47,652 nt of DNA from Caulobacter endophyticus (GTDB taxonomy: Bacteria; Pseudomonadota; Alphaproteobacteria; Caulobacterales; Caulobacteraceae), in the NCBI RefSeq assembly GCF_029543245.1, contig NZ_JARQWV010000036.1, forward strand, positions 1 to 47,652, in the 5' to 3' direction. Made by a program: the position numbers and the translations under genes. The notes below the pieces were generated by a model. The model was not told where the DNA came from. It ran no database searches and saw only the letters and a list, made by a program, of their open reading frames with translations. This document shows, one piece after another, positions 8,656 to 15,498 of this stretch (its first letter is position 1; each line of letters opens with the position of its first letter).

Positions 8656-9564
8656 TTGAGCGTTTCCAGCCTGAGCAGCACCTCGATCATGCAGCAGTTG
8701 CTGCAGTCGATGCGCGGCTCTTCGACGACGTCGGCGGCCAGCGCCGCCTCGTCCTCCAGCGGCGCGTCCGCTGGGCAACAAATGCAGGTCGGCAGCGGCG
8801 AGCCGCCGCCGCCGCCTCCGCCGCCGATGAGCTCGCAGGGCTCCAGCGGCGAGAATTTCAGCTCTGAAACCCTGGGCTCGCTGCTTTCCATGCAGGAAGG
8901 CGGCATGGGCCAGATGGGCGGCATGGGCGGCGGTCAGGGGATCTTCGAGAGCCTCGACACCGACGCCGACGGCGCGCTTTCGACCGACGAACTGACCACG
9001 GCCCTGACCAATGCGCTGGGCGAGGGGGGCGACATCTCCTCGGCCGTGAACAGCCTGATCTCCGACGGCGACAGCGATGGCGACGGCGTGCTGACCGGCG
9101 GCGAGTTCGCGGCCCTGGCCCAGGCGTCTGGCGGACCCGGTGGTCCGCCGCCCGGACCTCCGCCGTCGGGCGGTGGTGAAGGGGCAGGTGGCGCAGGCGG
9201 AGGCGGCGGCGTCAGCCAGGTGTTCGACAGCCTCGACACCAACCAGGACGGCACGGTCTCGGCCGCCGAGCTGGCCGCGGCCAACACCGACAGCGCCGAT
9301 GCGGCCACCGCCGCCTCGGACCTGATCTCGGCGGCGGATGCGGACGGCGACGGCAGCCTGTCGGGCCAGGAGTTCGGCGACCTGCTGAAACAGGCTTCGA
9401 ATGGCACCGGCGCCACCTCGACCTTGGCCAGCACGCTGTCGAGCTCGTCCCTGGCCTCGGACATGATGCAGAAGCTGCTGCAACAGCTGGCTGATGCGGC
9501 CACCAGCAGCGTCGCCAGCGGGGAGGGCGTCAGCTCGGCCTCGTCGGTGAGCATCGCGGCTTAG
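8656..9564 (+). CDS. Four-EF-hand calcium-binding-type protein with low-complexity linkers
   Basis: A 302-residue acidic protein with four canonical EF-hand loops: 101-112 (DTDADG to Glu), 139-150 (DSDGDG to Glu), 194-205 (DTNQDG to Glu) and 228-239 (DADGDG to Glu). They form two pairs separated by a Gly/Pro-rich linker (158-185). The N-terminus is Ser/Ala/Gln-rich with an eight-proline run at about 50-57, and the C-terminus is Ser/Ala-rich. No signal peptide is evident. The start is TTG at 8656, set by AGGAGA seven bases upstream; no ATG is well placed. Calcium binding follows from the motif. The biological role is unknown and no operon partner is obvious. Confidence 0.85.
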   Translation: MSVSSLSSTSIMQQLLQSMRGSSTTSAASAASSSSGASAGQQMQVGSGEPPPPPPPPMSSQGSSGENFSSETLGSLLSMQEGGMGQMGGMGGGQGIFESLDTDADGALSTDELTTALTNALGEGGDISSAVNSLISDGDSDGDGVLTGGEFAALAQASGGPGGPPPGPPPSGGGEGAGGAGGGGGVSQVFDSLDTNQDGTVSAAELAAANTDSADAATAASDLISAADADGDGSLSGQEFGDLLKQASNGTGATSTLASTLSSSSLASDMMQKLLQQLADAATSSVASGEGVSSASSVSIAA

Positions 9565-9573
9565 TCGCTTAAG

Positions 9574-9688
9574 CCCTCCCCCTCGATGGGGGAGGGGTGG
9601 GTGGGGGTGACTTGGGCCTTGGCCGGTTGATCTGGCCGGCGCCGTTTCACCCCCATCCCCGACCCTTCCCCCATCAAAGGGGGAAGGG
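9574..9688. repeat. Inverted pair of REP-like palindromes, family A
   Basis: The left element (9574-9611) has CCCTCCCCC/GGGGGAGGGG-type arms and a GGGGGTGAC tail. The right element (9648-9688) is the reverse complement of the family consensus. The 36 bases between the tails contain no gene. The pair begins ten bases after the EF-hand gene stop codon. Confidence 0.8.
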
Positions 9689-9850
9689 AGATCTGATCAG
9701 ATCTCGACGCACAGCGCTCGCCGAGCAGGCGCCGCCCCCCGCGACGCCGAAGGTCAAGCAAGCCGCTTGCGCCGGGCGCGCTTGTGTTGGACAAACTGGC
9801 CCCTTGGTCGGCGTCGCGGGGGCGTCGCTTCACAATTCAAGGTTCCGCTC

Positions 9851-11134
9851 TTGCTCTTCCGTCCCGAGAACGTTCAGGCCCTGGCGGGTCTGGCGCTCAC
9901 CCTGGGCCTTTGCTGGCTCGTCTCCGAAAACCGCAAGCGCTTCCCGTGGGTGCTGGCCATCGGCGCCCTGATCATCCAGGTCGGCCTGGTGGTTCTGCTG
10001 TTCGGCCTGCCGCAGGCCCAGCAGATGCTGCGCGGCGTCAACGGCGCGGTCGAGGGCCTCGGCGCCTCCACCCAGGCCGGCACGGCCTTCGTGTTCGGCT
10101 TCCTGGCCGGCGGCGACCAGCCCTATCCGGTCAGCAATCCGGGCGCGGGCTTCATCTTCGCCTTCCGCGTGATGCCGGTGATCCTGGTGGTCTGCGCGCT
10201 TTCGGCGCTGCTGTGGCACTGGAAGATCCTGAAGTGGGCCGCCCAAGGCTTCGGCTTCGTGTTCCAGAAGACCTTGGGCCTGCGCGGCCCGCCGGCCCTG
10301 GCCACCGCCGCCACCATCTTCATGGGCCAGATCGAAGGCCCGATCTTCATCCGCGCCTATCTCGACAAGCTGTCGCGCTCGGAACTCTTCATGCTGATCA
10401 CGGTCGGCATGGCCTGCGTGTCCGGTTCGACCATGGTGGCCTACGCCACCATCCTGGCCGACGTGCTGCCCAACGCCGCCGCCCACGTGCTGACCGCCTC
10501 GATCATCTCGGCCCCGGCCGGCGTGCTGCTGGCCCGCATCGTGGTGCCGTCGGATCCGCTGGAAAAGGGCGGCGACCTGGACCTGGCCGCCGAGGACAAG
10601 ACCTACGGCAGCTCGATCGACGCCGTGATGAAGGGCACCACCGACGGCCTGCAGATCGCGCTGAACGTCGGCGCGACCCTGATCGTGTTCGTGGCCCTGG
10701 CCACCATGCTCGACAAGTTCCTGGCCATGCTGCCGGCCATCGGCGGCCAGCCGCTGAGCCTGACGCGCGGCCTGGGCGTGATCTTCTCGCCCCTGGCCTG
10801 GTCGATGGGCATCCCCTGGAAGGAAGCCGGCAGCGCCGGCGGCCTCCTGGGCACCAAGCTGATCCTCACCGAGTTCACCGCCTTCATCCAGATGGCCAAG
10901 ACCGGCGCGGCCAGCCTCGACGAGCGCTCGCGGATGATCATGACCTATGCCCTGTGCGGCTTCGCCAACATCGGCTCGGTGGGCATGAACGTCGCCGGCT
11001 TCTCGGTGCTGGTGCCGCAACGCCGCCAGGAAGTGCTGAGCCTGGTGTGGAAGGCGATGATGGCCGGCTTCCTGGCCACCTGCCTGACCGGCTCGCTGAT
11101 CGGCCTGATGCCGCGGGTGCTGTTCGGGCTCTGA
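9851..11134 (+). CDS. nupC: Concentrative nucleoside transporter (CNT/NupC family)
   Basis: A 427-residue inner-membrane protein with about ten hydrophobic segments, matching NupC-type cation-coupled nucleoside symporters (about 400-425 residues). Recognisable regions are GAGFIFAFRVMPVILVVCALSALLWHW (N-terminal CNT region), MGQIEGPIFIRAYL (substrate-site motif, usually QTEAPL in relatives), GMACVSGSTMVAYATIL, ADVLPNAAAHVLTASIISAPA, and TYALCGFANIGSVG near the C-terminus. I start at TTG 9851 with AAGG eight bases upstream; the frame is open upstream to 9767, but that sequence looks non-coding. The QIEGP variant could affect specificity. The gene stands alone between repeat pairs. Confidence 0.85.
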   Translation: MLFRPENVQALAGLALTLGLCWLVSENRKRFPWVLAIGALIIQVGLVVLLFGLPQAQQMLRGVNGAVEGLGASTQAGTAFVFGFLAGGDQPYPVSNPGAGFIFAFRVMPVILVVCALSALLWHWKILKWAAQGFGFVFQKTLGLRGPPALATAATIFMGQIEGPIFIRAYLDKLSRSELFMLITVGMACVSGSTMVAYATILADVLPNAAAHVLTASIISAPAGVLLARIVVPSDPLEKGGDLDLAAEDKTYGSSIDAVMKGTTDGLQIALNVGATLIVFVALATMLDKFLAMLPAIGGQPLSLTRGLGVIFSPLAWSMGIPWKEAGSAGGLLGTKLILTEFTAFIQMAKTGAASLDERSRMIMTYALCGFANIGSVGMNVAGFSVLVPQRRQEVLSLVWKAMMAGFLATCLTGSLIGLMPRVLFGL

Positions 11135-11149
11135 TACGGTTGCTTCCGT

Positions 11150-11620
11150 CCCTCCCTTCCCCCTTGATGGGGGAAGGGCCGGGGATGGGGGTGACTGCGG
11201 CGTGTCCGAAAAAACACCAAAGCCGACGCACGCCCCCGGCGCCGTCGGCCGAGCCCGCCGCCTTCGGCGGGACATGACCGCCAGCGAGCGGAACCTCTGG
11301 AAGGCGCTTCGAGCGCTCGACCTCCACATCCGGCGCCAGGCGCCGATCGGCCGCTACGTGGCCGACTTCGTCCACCACGGATCTCGCCTCGTGATCGAGG
11401 TCGATGGCGGCGGGCATGATCTGCCCGAGCAGCAACTTTACGATGCCGACCGTGACGGCTGGCTGGCGAGCCAGGGCTATCGCGTGCTGAGGGTGCGCGA
11501 TGTGGAGGCGTTCGGAAATCCCGACGAGGTCGCCGAGCGGGTGGCGGCCGAGATACGGCGGTTTGTCGTCTGACGCTGCGTCACCCCCATCCCAACCCTT
11601 CCCCCATCAAGGGGGAAGGG
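11150..11620. mobile_element. DUF559 gene enclosed by an inverted repeat pair (candidate mobile cassette)
   Basis: Two family A palindromic elements in opposite orientation (11150-11195 and 11581-11620) bracket a single 123-codon gene with almost nothing else between them. The left tail GGGGGTGAC lies a few bases upstream of the GTG start and is the only ribosome-binding-like sequence there. The other two family A pairs in this window hold only 36-45 bases between arms, so this copy looks like a pair with a gene inside. Mobility is inferred; no target-site duplication is obvious. Confidence 0.45.
11202..11573 (+). CDS. DUF559-family endonuclease-like protein
   Basis: A 123-residue protein of the DUF559 family, which is related to very-short-patch-repair (Vsr) and other PD-(D/E)XK nucleases. 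It looks complete: RARRLRRDMTASERNLWKALRA (17-38), RRQAPIGRYVADFV with Asp55, VIEVDGGGH with Glu66, Asp68 and His72, and the C-terminal GYRVLRVRDVEAFGNPDEV. Nuclease activity is known or inferred for few members and is not shown here. The GTG at 11202 was chosen because the left repeat tail could act as its ribosome-binding site; an ATG at residue 25 is an alternative. The gene is flanked on both sides by inverted palindromic repeats and has no functional link to the neighbouring transporter and GST genes. Confidence 0.85.
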   Translation: MSEKTPKPTHAPGAVGRARRLRRDMTASERNLWKALRALDLHIRRQAPIGRYVADFVHHGSRLVIEVDGGGHDLPEQQLYDADRDGWLASQGYRVLRVRDVEAFGNPDEVAERVAAEIRRFVV

Positions 11621-11648
11621 CTCTTATGGCGGCGGGAGGACGACAAGA

Positions 11649-12266
11649 ATGAAGCTCTATGACAGCCGGCGTGCGCCCAATCCCCGGCGGGTGCGGTGGT
11701 TCATGGCCGAGAAGGGGATCGAGGACGTCGAGATCGTCGAGGTCGACATCTTCGCCGGCCAGCACCGCACGCCCGACTACATGGCCCGGGCCGGCCTGCC
11801 CAACGTGCCCGCCCTGGAGATGGACGACGGCACGACGATCACCGAGTCGGTGGCCATCTGCCGTTATCTGGAAAGCGTCTATCCCGAGCCGAACCTGTTC
11901 GGCGTCGATCCGCGTGAGGTAGCCATCATCGAGATGTGGGCCAGGCGCGCCGAGATGCTGGTGGCCACGCCCCTGATGCTGACCGTGCGCCACAGCCATC
12001 CGGCCCTGGCGGCGATCGAGACCCAGATCCCCGAGGTGGCCGCCAGCAACCGCGCCGCCGCCGAGAAGGGGATCAAGGTGCTGGACCGACGTCTGGGGGA
12101 AACCCCGTTCATCGCCGGCGACCGGGTGACCATCGCCGACATCCTGGCGGTGACGGGGATCGATTTCGCGCGGATGGCGCGGTTCCGGCCGGATCCGGAG
12201 CTGGTGAACGTCAAGCGCTGGCTGGAGGAGATGAACGCCCGGCCGGCGGCGAAGGCGGGGGTGTAG
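11649..12266 (+). CDS. Glutathione S-transferase family protein
   Basis: A 205-residue cytosolic GST. The N-terminal thioredoxin-like domain (1-80) includes SRRAPNPRRVRWFMAEKG, the cis-proline turn NVPALEMDDG and the glutathione-contact motif ITESVAICRYLE. The helical C-terminal domain (about 90-205) contains the conserved FIAGDRVTIADI stretch used for folding. The active-site residue in the first loop is not certain; Ser6 or Asn11 are candidates. GGAGGA precedes the ATG at good spacing. It lies just after the repeat-flanked DUF559 gene and is probably transcribed on its own. Substrate unknown. Confidence 0.9.
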   Translation: MKLYDSRRAPNPRRVRWFMAEKGIEDVEIVEVDIFAGQHRTPDYMARAGLPNVPALEMDDGTTITESVAICRYLESVYPEPNLFGVDPREVAIIEMWARRAEMLVATPLMLTVRHSHPALAAIETQIPEVAASNRAAAEKGIKVLDRRLGETPFIAGDRVTIADILAVTGIDFARMARFRPDPELVNVKRWLEEMNARPAAKAGV

Positions 12267-12281
12267 GGGGGCGAAAATCGA

Positions 12282-12316
12282 TCCCTCTCTCTGAGAGAGA
12301 GGGTTTGAGGGGGGAA
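12282..12316. repeat. Isolated short palindrome after the GST gene
   Basis: The arms CCCTCTCTCT/AGAGAGAGGG form a simple hairpin just after the GST stop codon, followed by TTTGAGGGGGG. It resembles a shortened relative of the repeat families here but has no inverted partner nearby. It may serve as a 3' end signal. Confidence 0.45.
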
Positions 12317-12338
12317 ACATCCGGCATAACCTCGTTCC

Positions 12339-13259
12339 ATGGCCGTCTCGCTGTTCACCCATGCCGACATGCTCGACCACCGGCCGGGTCCCGGTCACGT
12401 GGAGAGCCCCGCGCGGCTGCAGGCGGTGATCGACGCGCTGGAGGACGAGGCGGGCCTGGACCTGGAACCCTTCGAGGCGCCGCTGGTCGATCCGGCGGAT
12501 CTGGCCCGCGTGCATCCGGGCGCCTTCGTCGATTCGATTTTCGCCGCCGCGCCGCATGCGGGGATTCACGCGCTGGATCCGGACACGGTGCTGTCGACCG
12601 GCAGCCTGGTCGCCGCGCGCCGCGCCGCCGGAGCGGTCAGCGCGGCCGTGCGGCAGGTGGCGGCGGGAGAGGGCAGGCGGGCCTTCTGCGCGGTGCGGCC
12701 GCCGGGGCACCACGCCGAGCCGGCGGTCGCCATGGGCTTCTGCGTGTTCTCCAACGTGGCTGTGGCGGCCAGGGTCGCCCAGGCCAGCGGCCTTTCCCGC
12801 GTCGCCATCGTCGATTTCGACGTCCATCACGGCAACGGCAGCCAAGCCGCGTTCGAGCACGACCCGACGGTGATGGTGGCCTCGATCCACCAGTCGCCGC
12901 TCTATCCCGGCACCGGCGATCCGTCGGAACGGGGCGTGGGCAACATCGTCAACGCCACCCTGGCGCCGGGCGCGCCGCGCGAATCCTGGCGGCGGGCGTT
13001 CGAGGGGCTGATGGAGCGAGTCGACGGCTTCGCGCCCGACCTGATCCTCGTCTCGGCCGGATTCGACGCCCACGAGCGCGATCCGCTGGCCTCGCAAAGC
13101 CTTCGCGGCGAAGACTTCGCCTGGGCCACACGGGCGATCGTGTCGGTGGCCGACCATCGGGCCAGAGGGCGTATTGTCTCCTCGCTCGAGGGCGGGTACG
13201 ACCTCGAAGCGCTCGGCCGTTCGGCGAAGGCGCATGTCAGAGCGCTTCAGGAAGGATGA
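12339..13259 (+). CDS. Histone-deacetylase/acetoin-utilisation family amidohydrolase
   Basis: A 306-residue zinc-dependent deacetylase-fold protein of the class II HDAC-like bacterial group (acetylpolyamine amidohydrolase or lysine deacylase relatives). Visible landmarks are RPPGHHA with His124/His125, GFCVFSN, the zinc-binding VDFDVHHGNG (Asp161, His163), SAGFDAH with Asp243, and a C-terminal EGGYDL supplying the catalytic tyrosine. The true substrate cannot be read from sequence. The stop codon overlaps a possible ATG of the next gene (GGATGA at 13254-13259), so the two may be coupled. No strong ribosome-binding site precedes the ATG at 12339. Confidence 0.9.
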   Translation: MAVSLFTHADMLDHRPGPGHVESPARLQAVIDALEDEAGLDLEPFEAPLVDPADLARVHPGAFVDSIFAAAPHAGIHALDPDTVLSTGSLVAARRAAGAVSAAVRQVAAGEGRRAFCAVRPPGHHAEPAVAMGFCVFSNVAVAARVAQASGLSRVAIVDFDVHHGNGSQAAFEHDPTVMVASIHQSPLYPGTGDPSERGVGNIVNATLAPGAPRESWRRAFEGLMERVDGFAPDLILVSAGFDAHERDPLASQSLRGEDFAWATRAIVSVADHRARGRIVSSLEGGYDLEALGRSAKAHVRALQEG

Positions 13260-13300
13260 GACCCGGTTCCGCGTCAGCGGCCGCCGGGTCGTCGAGGAAA

Positions 13301-13921
13301 ATGGCCGACGCACCGACCGCCGACCAGACCGCCTCGAGCGTGGTCCGCCCGCCCGGGGCCATCGTCCTGGCCCGCCATGGCGAACCCGCCCTGTCGCGCA
13401 AGGTGCGTTTCGACGCCAGGACCTATGGCGATTGGTGGGGGCGCTACGAGGAAGGCGGCCTGCTGGCCGGCCAGACCCCGCCCGACTGCCTGCTGGAGAT
13501 CGCCAAGCGGTCGGAGGTGATCGTCTCCTCGACTCGCCGGCGCTCGATCGAGACCGCCCAGGCCGTGGCCGGCGGCCGCGATTTCCCGCGCGATCCGATG
13601 TTCATCGAGGCGCCGCTGCCGCCGCCGCCATGGCCCAGCTGGATCAAGTTGTCGCCCAAGAAGTGGGGCTTCTTCGCCCGCTTCTGGTGGTGGTTCTTCG
13701 ACCATCACATGGGCCAGGAAAGCCGCAAGCAGGCCGAGGCCCGCGCCGAAGCGGCCGCCGACGCGCTGATCGCCCTGTCGCAGGACGGCCGCGACGTGCT
13801 GCTGGTGGCCCATGGCTTCTTCAACGTGATGATCGGCAACGCCCTGCAGGCGCGGGGCCTGAAGAAGACGCTCGACCAGGGCTTCCAGTACTGGTGCGTC
13901 AAGCGCTTCGAGCGCGCCTGA
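13301..13921 (+). CDS. Histidine phosphatase superfamily protein
   Basis: A 206-residue phosphoglycerate-mutase-like phosphatase. The phospho-accepting motif ARHGE is at 24-28 (His26), a second arginine region is SSTRRRSIETA (76-86), and the second catalytic histidine is His171 in LLVAHG. An unusual insertion (about 105-138) is rich in Pro and Trp, with a WWWFFDHH cluster. I use the ATG at 13301 with GAGG three bases before it. A start at 13256, overlapping the stop of the preceding gene, would add 15 residues and is almost as good. Substrate unknown. It may be co-transcribed with the deacetylase-like gene and the downstream xseB set. Confidence 0.85.
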   Translation: MADAPTADQTASSVVRPPGAIVLARHGEPALSRKVRFDARTYGDWWGRYEEGGLLAGQTPPDCLLEIAKRSEVIVSSTRRRSIETAQAVAGGRDFPRDPMFIEAPLPPPPWPSWIKLSPKKWGFFARFWWWFFDHHMGQESRKQAEARAEAAADALIALSQDGRDVLLVAHGFFNVMIGNALQARGLKKTLDQGFQYWCVKRFERA

Positions 13922-13986
13922 CCTTTCACAGCCGTTGCCCGCCGGCCCCACGCCAACTAGGGTGCCAGCTTCTCCTTGGAGTAGAA

Positions 13987-14241
13987 ATGACCGACGCCGC
14001 TTCTCCCGTGCACGACCTCTCGGCCCTGAGCTTCGAACAGGCCCTGGCCGAGCTCGAGAAGATCGTGTCCGAACTGGAATCGGGCCAGGCGCCGCTGGAA
14101 CGCTCCATCGACATCTACGAGCGCGGGGCGGCCCTGAAGGCGCACTGCGAAAAGAAGCTCGAGGCCGCGCGCCTGAAGGTCGAGAAGATCGTCCTGGGCC
14201 AGGGCGGCGCCGCGGGCGTCGAGCCGGCCGAGTTCTCCTGA
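13987..14241 (+). CDS. xseB: Exodeoxyribonuclease VII small subunit
   Basis: An 84-residue protein, typical XseB length. It has the conserved core LSFEQALAELEKIVSELESG followed by PLERSIDIYERGAALKAHCEKKL. XseB assembles with XseA to make exonuclease VII, which degrades single-stranded DNA into oligonucleotides. GGAG lies six bases before the ATG. Its TGA overlaps the ATG of the next gene (TGATG). It starts the common alphaproteobacterial run xseB-ispA-dxs, here with an extra gene inserted. Confidence 0.95.
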   Translation: MTDAASPVHDLSALSFEQALAELEKIVSELESGQAPLERSIDIYERGAALKAHCEKKLEAARLKVEKIVLGQGGAAGVEPAEFS

Positions 14242-14603
14242 TGGGCCAGGCCTCGCCGAAACTGTCGCCGACGATCGCGTTCGAGGAGTTCGAGCGCGTG
14301 GATATCCGAGTCGGCACGATCGTTTCGGCCGAGGCCTTTCCCGAAGCCCGCAAGCCGGCCTACAAGCTGGCGATCGATTTCGGACCGGCGTTCGGCGTAA
14401 AGCGTTCGTCGGCCCAGGTTACCCGCCACTACACGACCGACCAACTGGTCGGGCGTCGGGTGGCGGCGGTGGTGAACTTCAAGCCGCGTCAGATCGGCCC
14501 CTTCATGTCGGAAGTCCTGTGCCTGGGCTTTCCGGACGACGAGGGCGAAGTCGTCCTCGTGACGGTGGATCGCGCGGCGCCCAACGGGGGAAAGCTGTTT
14601 TGA
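14241..14603 (+). CDS. csaA: CsaA-type tRNA-binding/export chaperone-like protein
   Basis: A 120-residue protein made of one tRNA-binding OB-fold of the CsaA/EMAP-II/Arc1 type. Conserved elements are FERVDIRVGTIVSAEAFPEARKPAYKLAIDFG and, toward the C-terminus, QIGPFMSEVLCLGF. Bacillus CsaA has been described as a secretion-related chaperone and family members bind tRNA; the role here is not known. The ATG shares one base with the xseB stop codon, and its own TGA overlaps the TTG start of ispA, so all three are translationally coupled. Confidence 0.88.
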   Translation: MGQASPKLSPTIAFEEFERVDIRVGTIVSAEAFPEARKPAYKLAIDFGPAFGVKRSSAQVTRHYTTDQLVGRRVAAVVNFKPRQIGPFMSEVLCLGFPDDEGEVVLVTVDRAAPNGGKLF

Positions 14604-15481
14604 GCGACCTTGGCAAGCGCATCGCCCAGGCGGCCGACATCGTCACCGTGGCGCTCGACGAGCTGCTGCCGCGCGCTGATGGGCCGGAAAGCCGCCTGAC
14701 CGAGGCCATGCGCTATGCGGCGCTGGGCCCCGGCAAGCGCCTGCGGCCGTTCTTCGCGCTGGAAACCGGCAAGATGTTCGACCTGCCCGAGCGGCCGGTG
14801 CTGCGCGCGGCCTGCGCGCTGGAATGCATCCACGCCTACAGCCTGGTGCACGACGACCTGCCGGCCATGGACGACGACGACATGCGTCGCGGCCGTCCGA
14901 CCGTGCACGTGCAGTACGACGAGGCCACCGCCATCCTGGCCGGCGACTCGCTGCAGACGGCGGCCTTCGAGATCATGGCCCACCCCGACACCCACGACGA
15001 CGGTCACGTCCGCTCGGAACTCGTGCGCAAGCTGGCGATCGCGTCCGGCGCGCGCGGCATGTGCGGCGGCCAGATGATCGACCTCCTGGGCGTTCGCGAC
15101 GACCTGGGCGCGGTGGCGCGCATGCAGCGCCTGAAGACCGGCGCCCTGATCGCCTTCGCCTTCGAGATCCCGCTGATCATCGGCCGGGCCAAGGAAGCCG
15201 AGCGCGCCGCACTGATGGGCTTCGCCCAGGACCTGGGGCTGGCCTACCAGATCGTCGACGACATCCTCGACGCCGAGGGCGACGCGGCCCTGCTGGGCAA
15301 GGCCGCCGGCAAGGACGCCGCCAAGGGCAAGGCCAACTACGTCACCCTTCTTGGCCTTGATGCGGCCAAGGAACGGGTGGAGCTTCTCGCAGCGCAGACC
15401 AAGGCGCATCTGGATATCTTTGGGGATCGGGCCGACCATCTGCGCGAAAGCGTTGATTTCGTGCTGGACCGCCGCAACTGA
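14600..15481 (+). CDS. ispA: Polyprenyl (farnesyl/geranylgeranyl) diphosphate synthase
   Basis: A 293-residue trans-prenyltransferase that condenses IPP with allylic diphosphates to make farnesyl (or geranylgeranyl) diphosphate. The first Asp-rich motif is DDLPAMD (85-91), followed by DDDMRRGRPT; the second is DDILD (220-224). GPGKRLRP (44-51) forms the IPP site. Chain length cannot be fixed with certainty, but the short spacing and neighbouring dxs fit IspA. The TTG start at 14600 overlaps the csaA stop codon, and GGGGGAAAG lies upstream at good distance. It feeds carotenoid, quinone and lipid-carrier synthesis together with dxs. Confidence 0.93.
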   Translation: MSDLGKRIAQAADIVTVALDELLPRADGPESRLTEAMRYAALGPGKRLRPFFALETGKMFDLPERPVLRAACALECIHAYSLVHDDLPAMDDDDMRRGRPTVHVQYDEATAILAGDSLQTAAFEIMAHPDTHDDGHVRSELVRKLAIASGARGMCGGQMIDLLGVRDDLGAVARMQRLKTGALIAFAFEIPLIIGRAKEAERAALMGFAQDLGLAYQIVDDILDAEGDAALLGKAAGKDAAKGKANYVTLLGLDAAKERVELLAAQTKAHLDIFGDRADHLRESVDFVLDRRN

Positions 15482-15498
15482 CCGCGCTTTCTACAGAC

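Noticed and set aside
9767..9850. An extended N-terminus of the nucleoside transporter
   Set aside because: The upstream codons read as Arg/Gly-rich non-coding sequence next to a repeat. The TTG at 9851 with AAGG upstream gives the expected family length.
11936..13260. The long plus-strand frame that continues upstream of the histidine phosphatase
   Set aside because: It overlaps the GST and deacetylase genes in another frame and reads as low-complexity sequence; only the part from about 13256 or 13301 is real.
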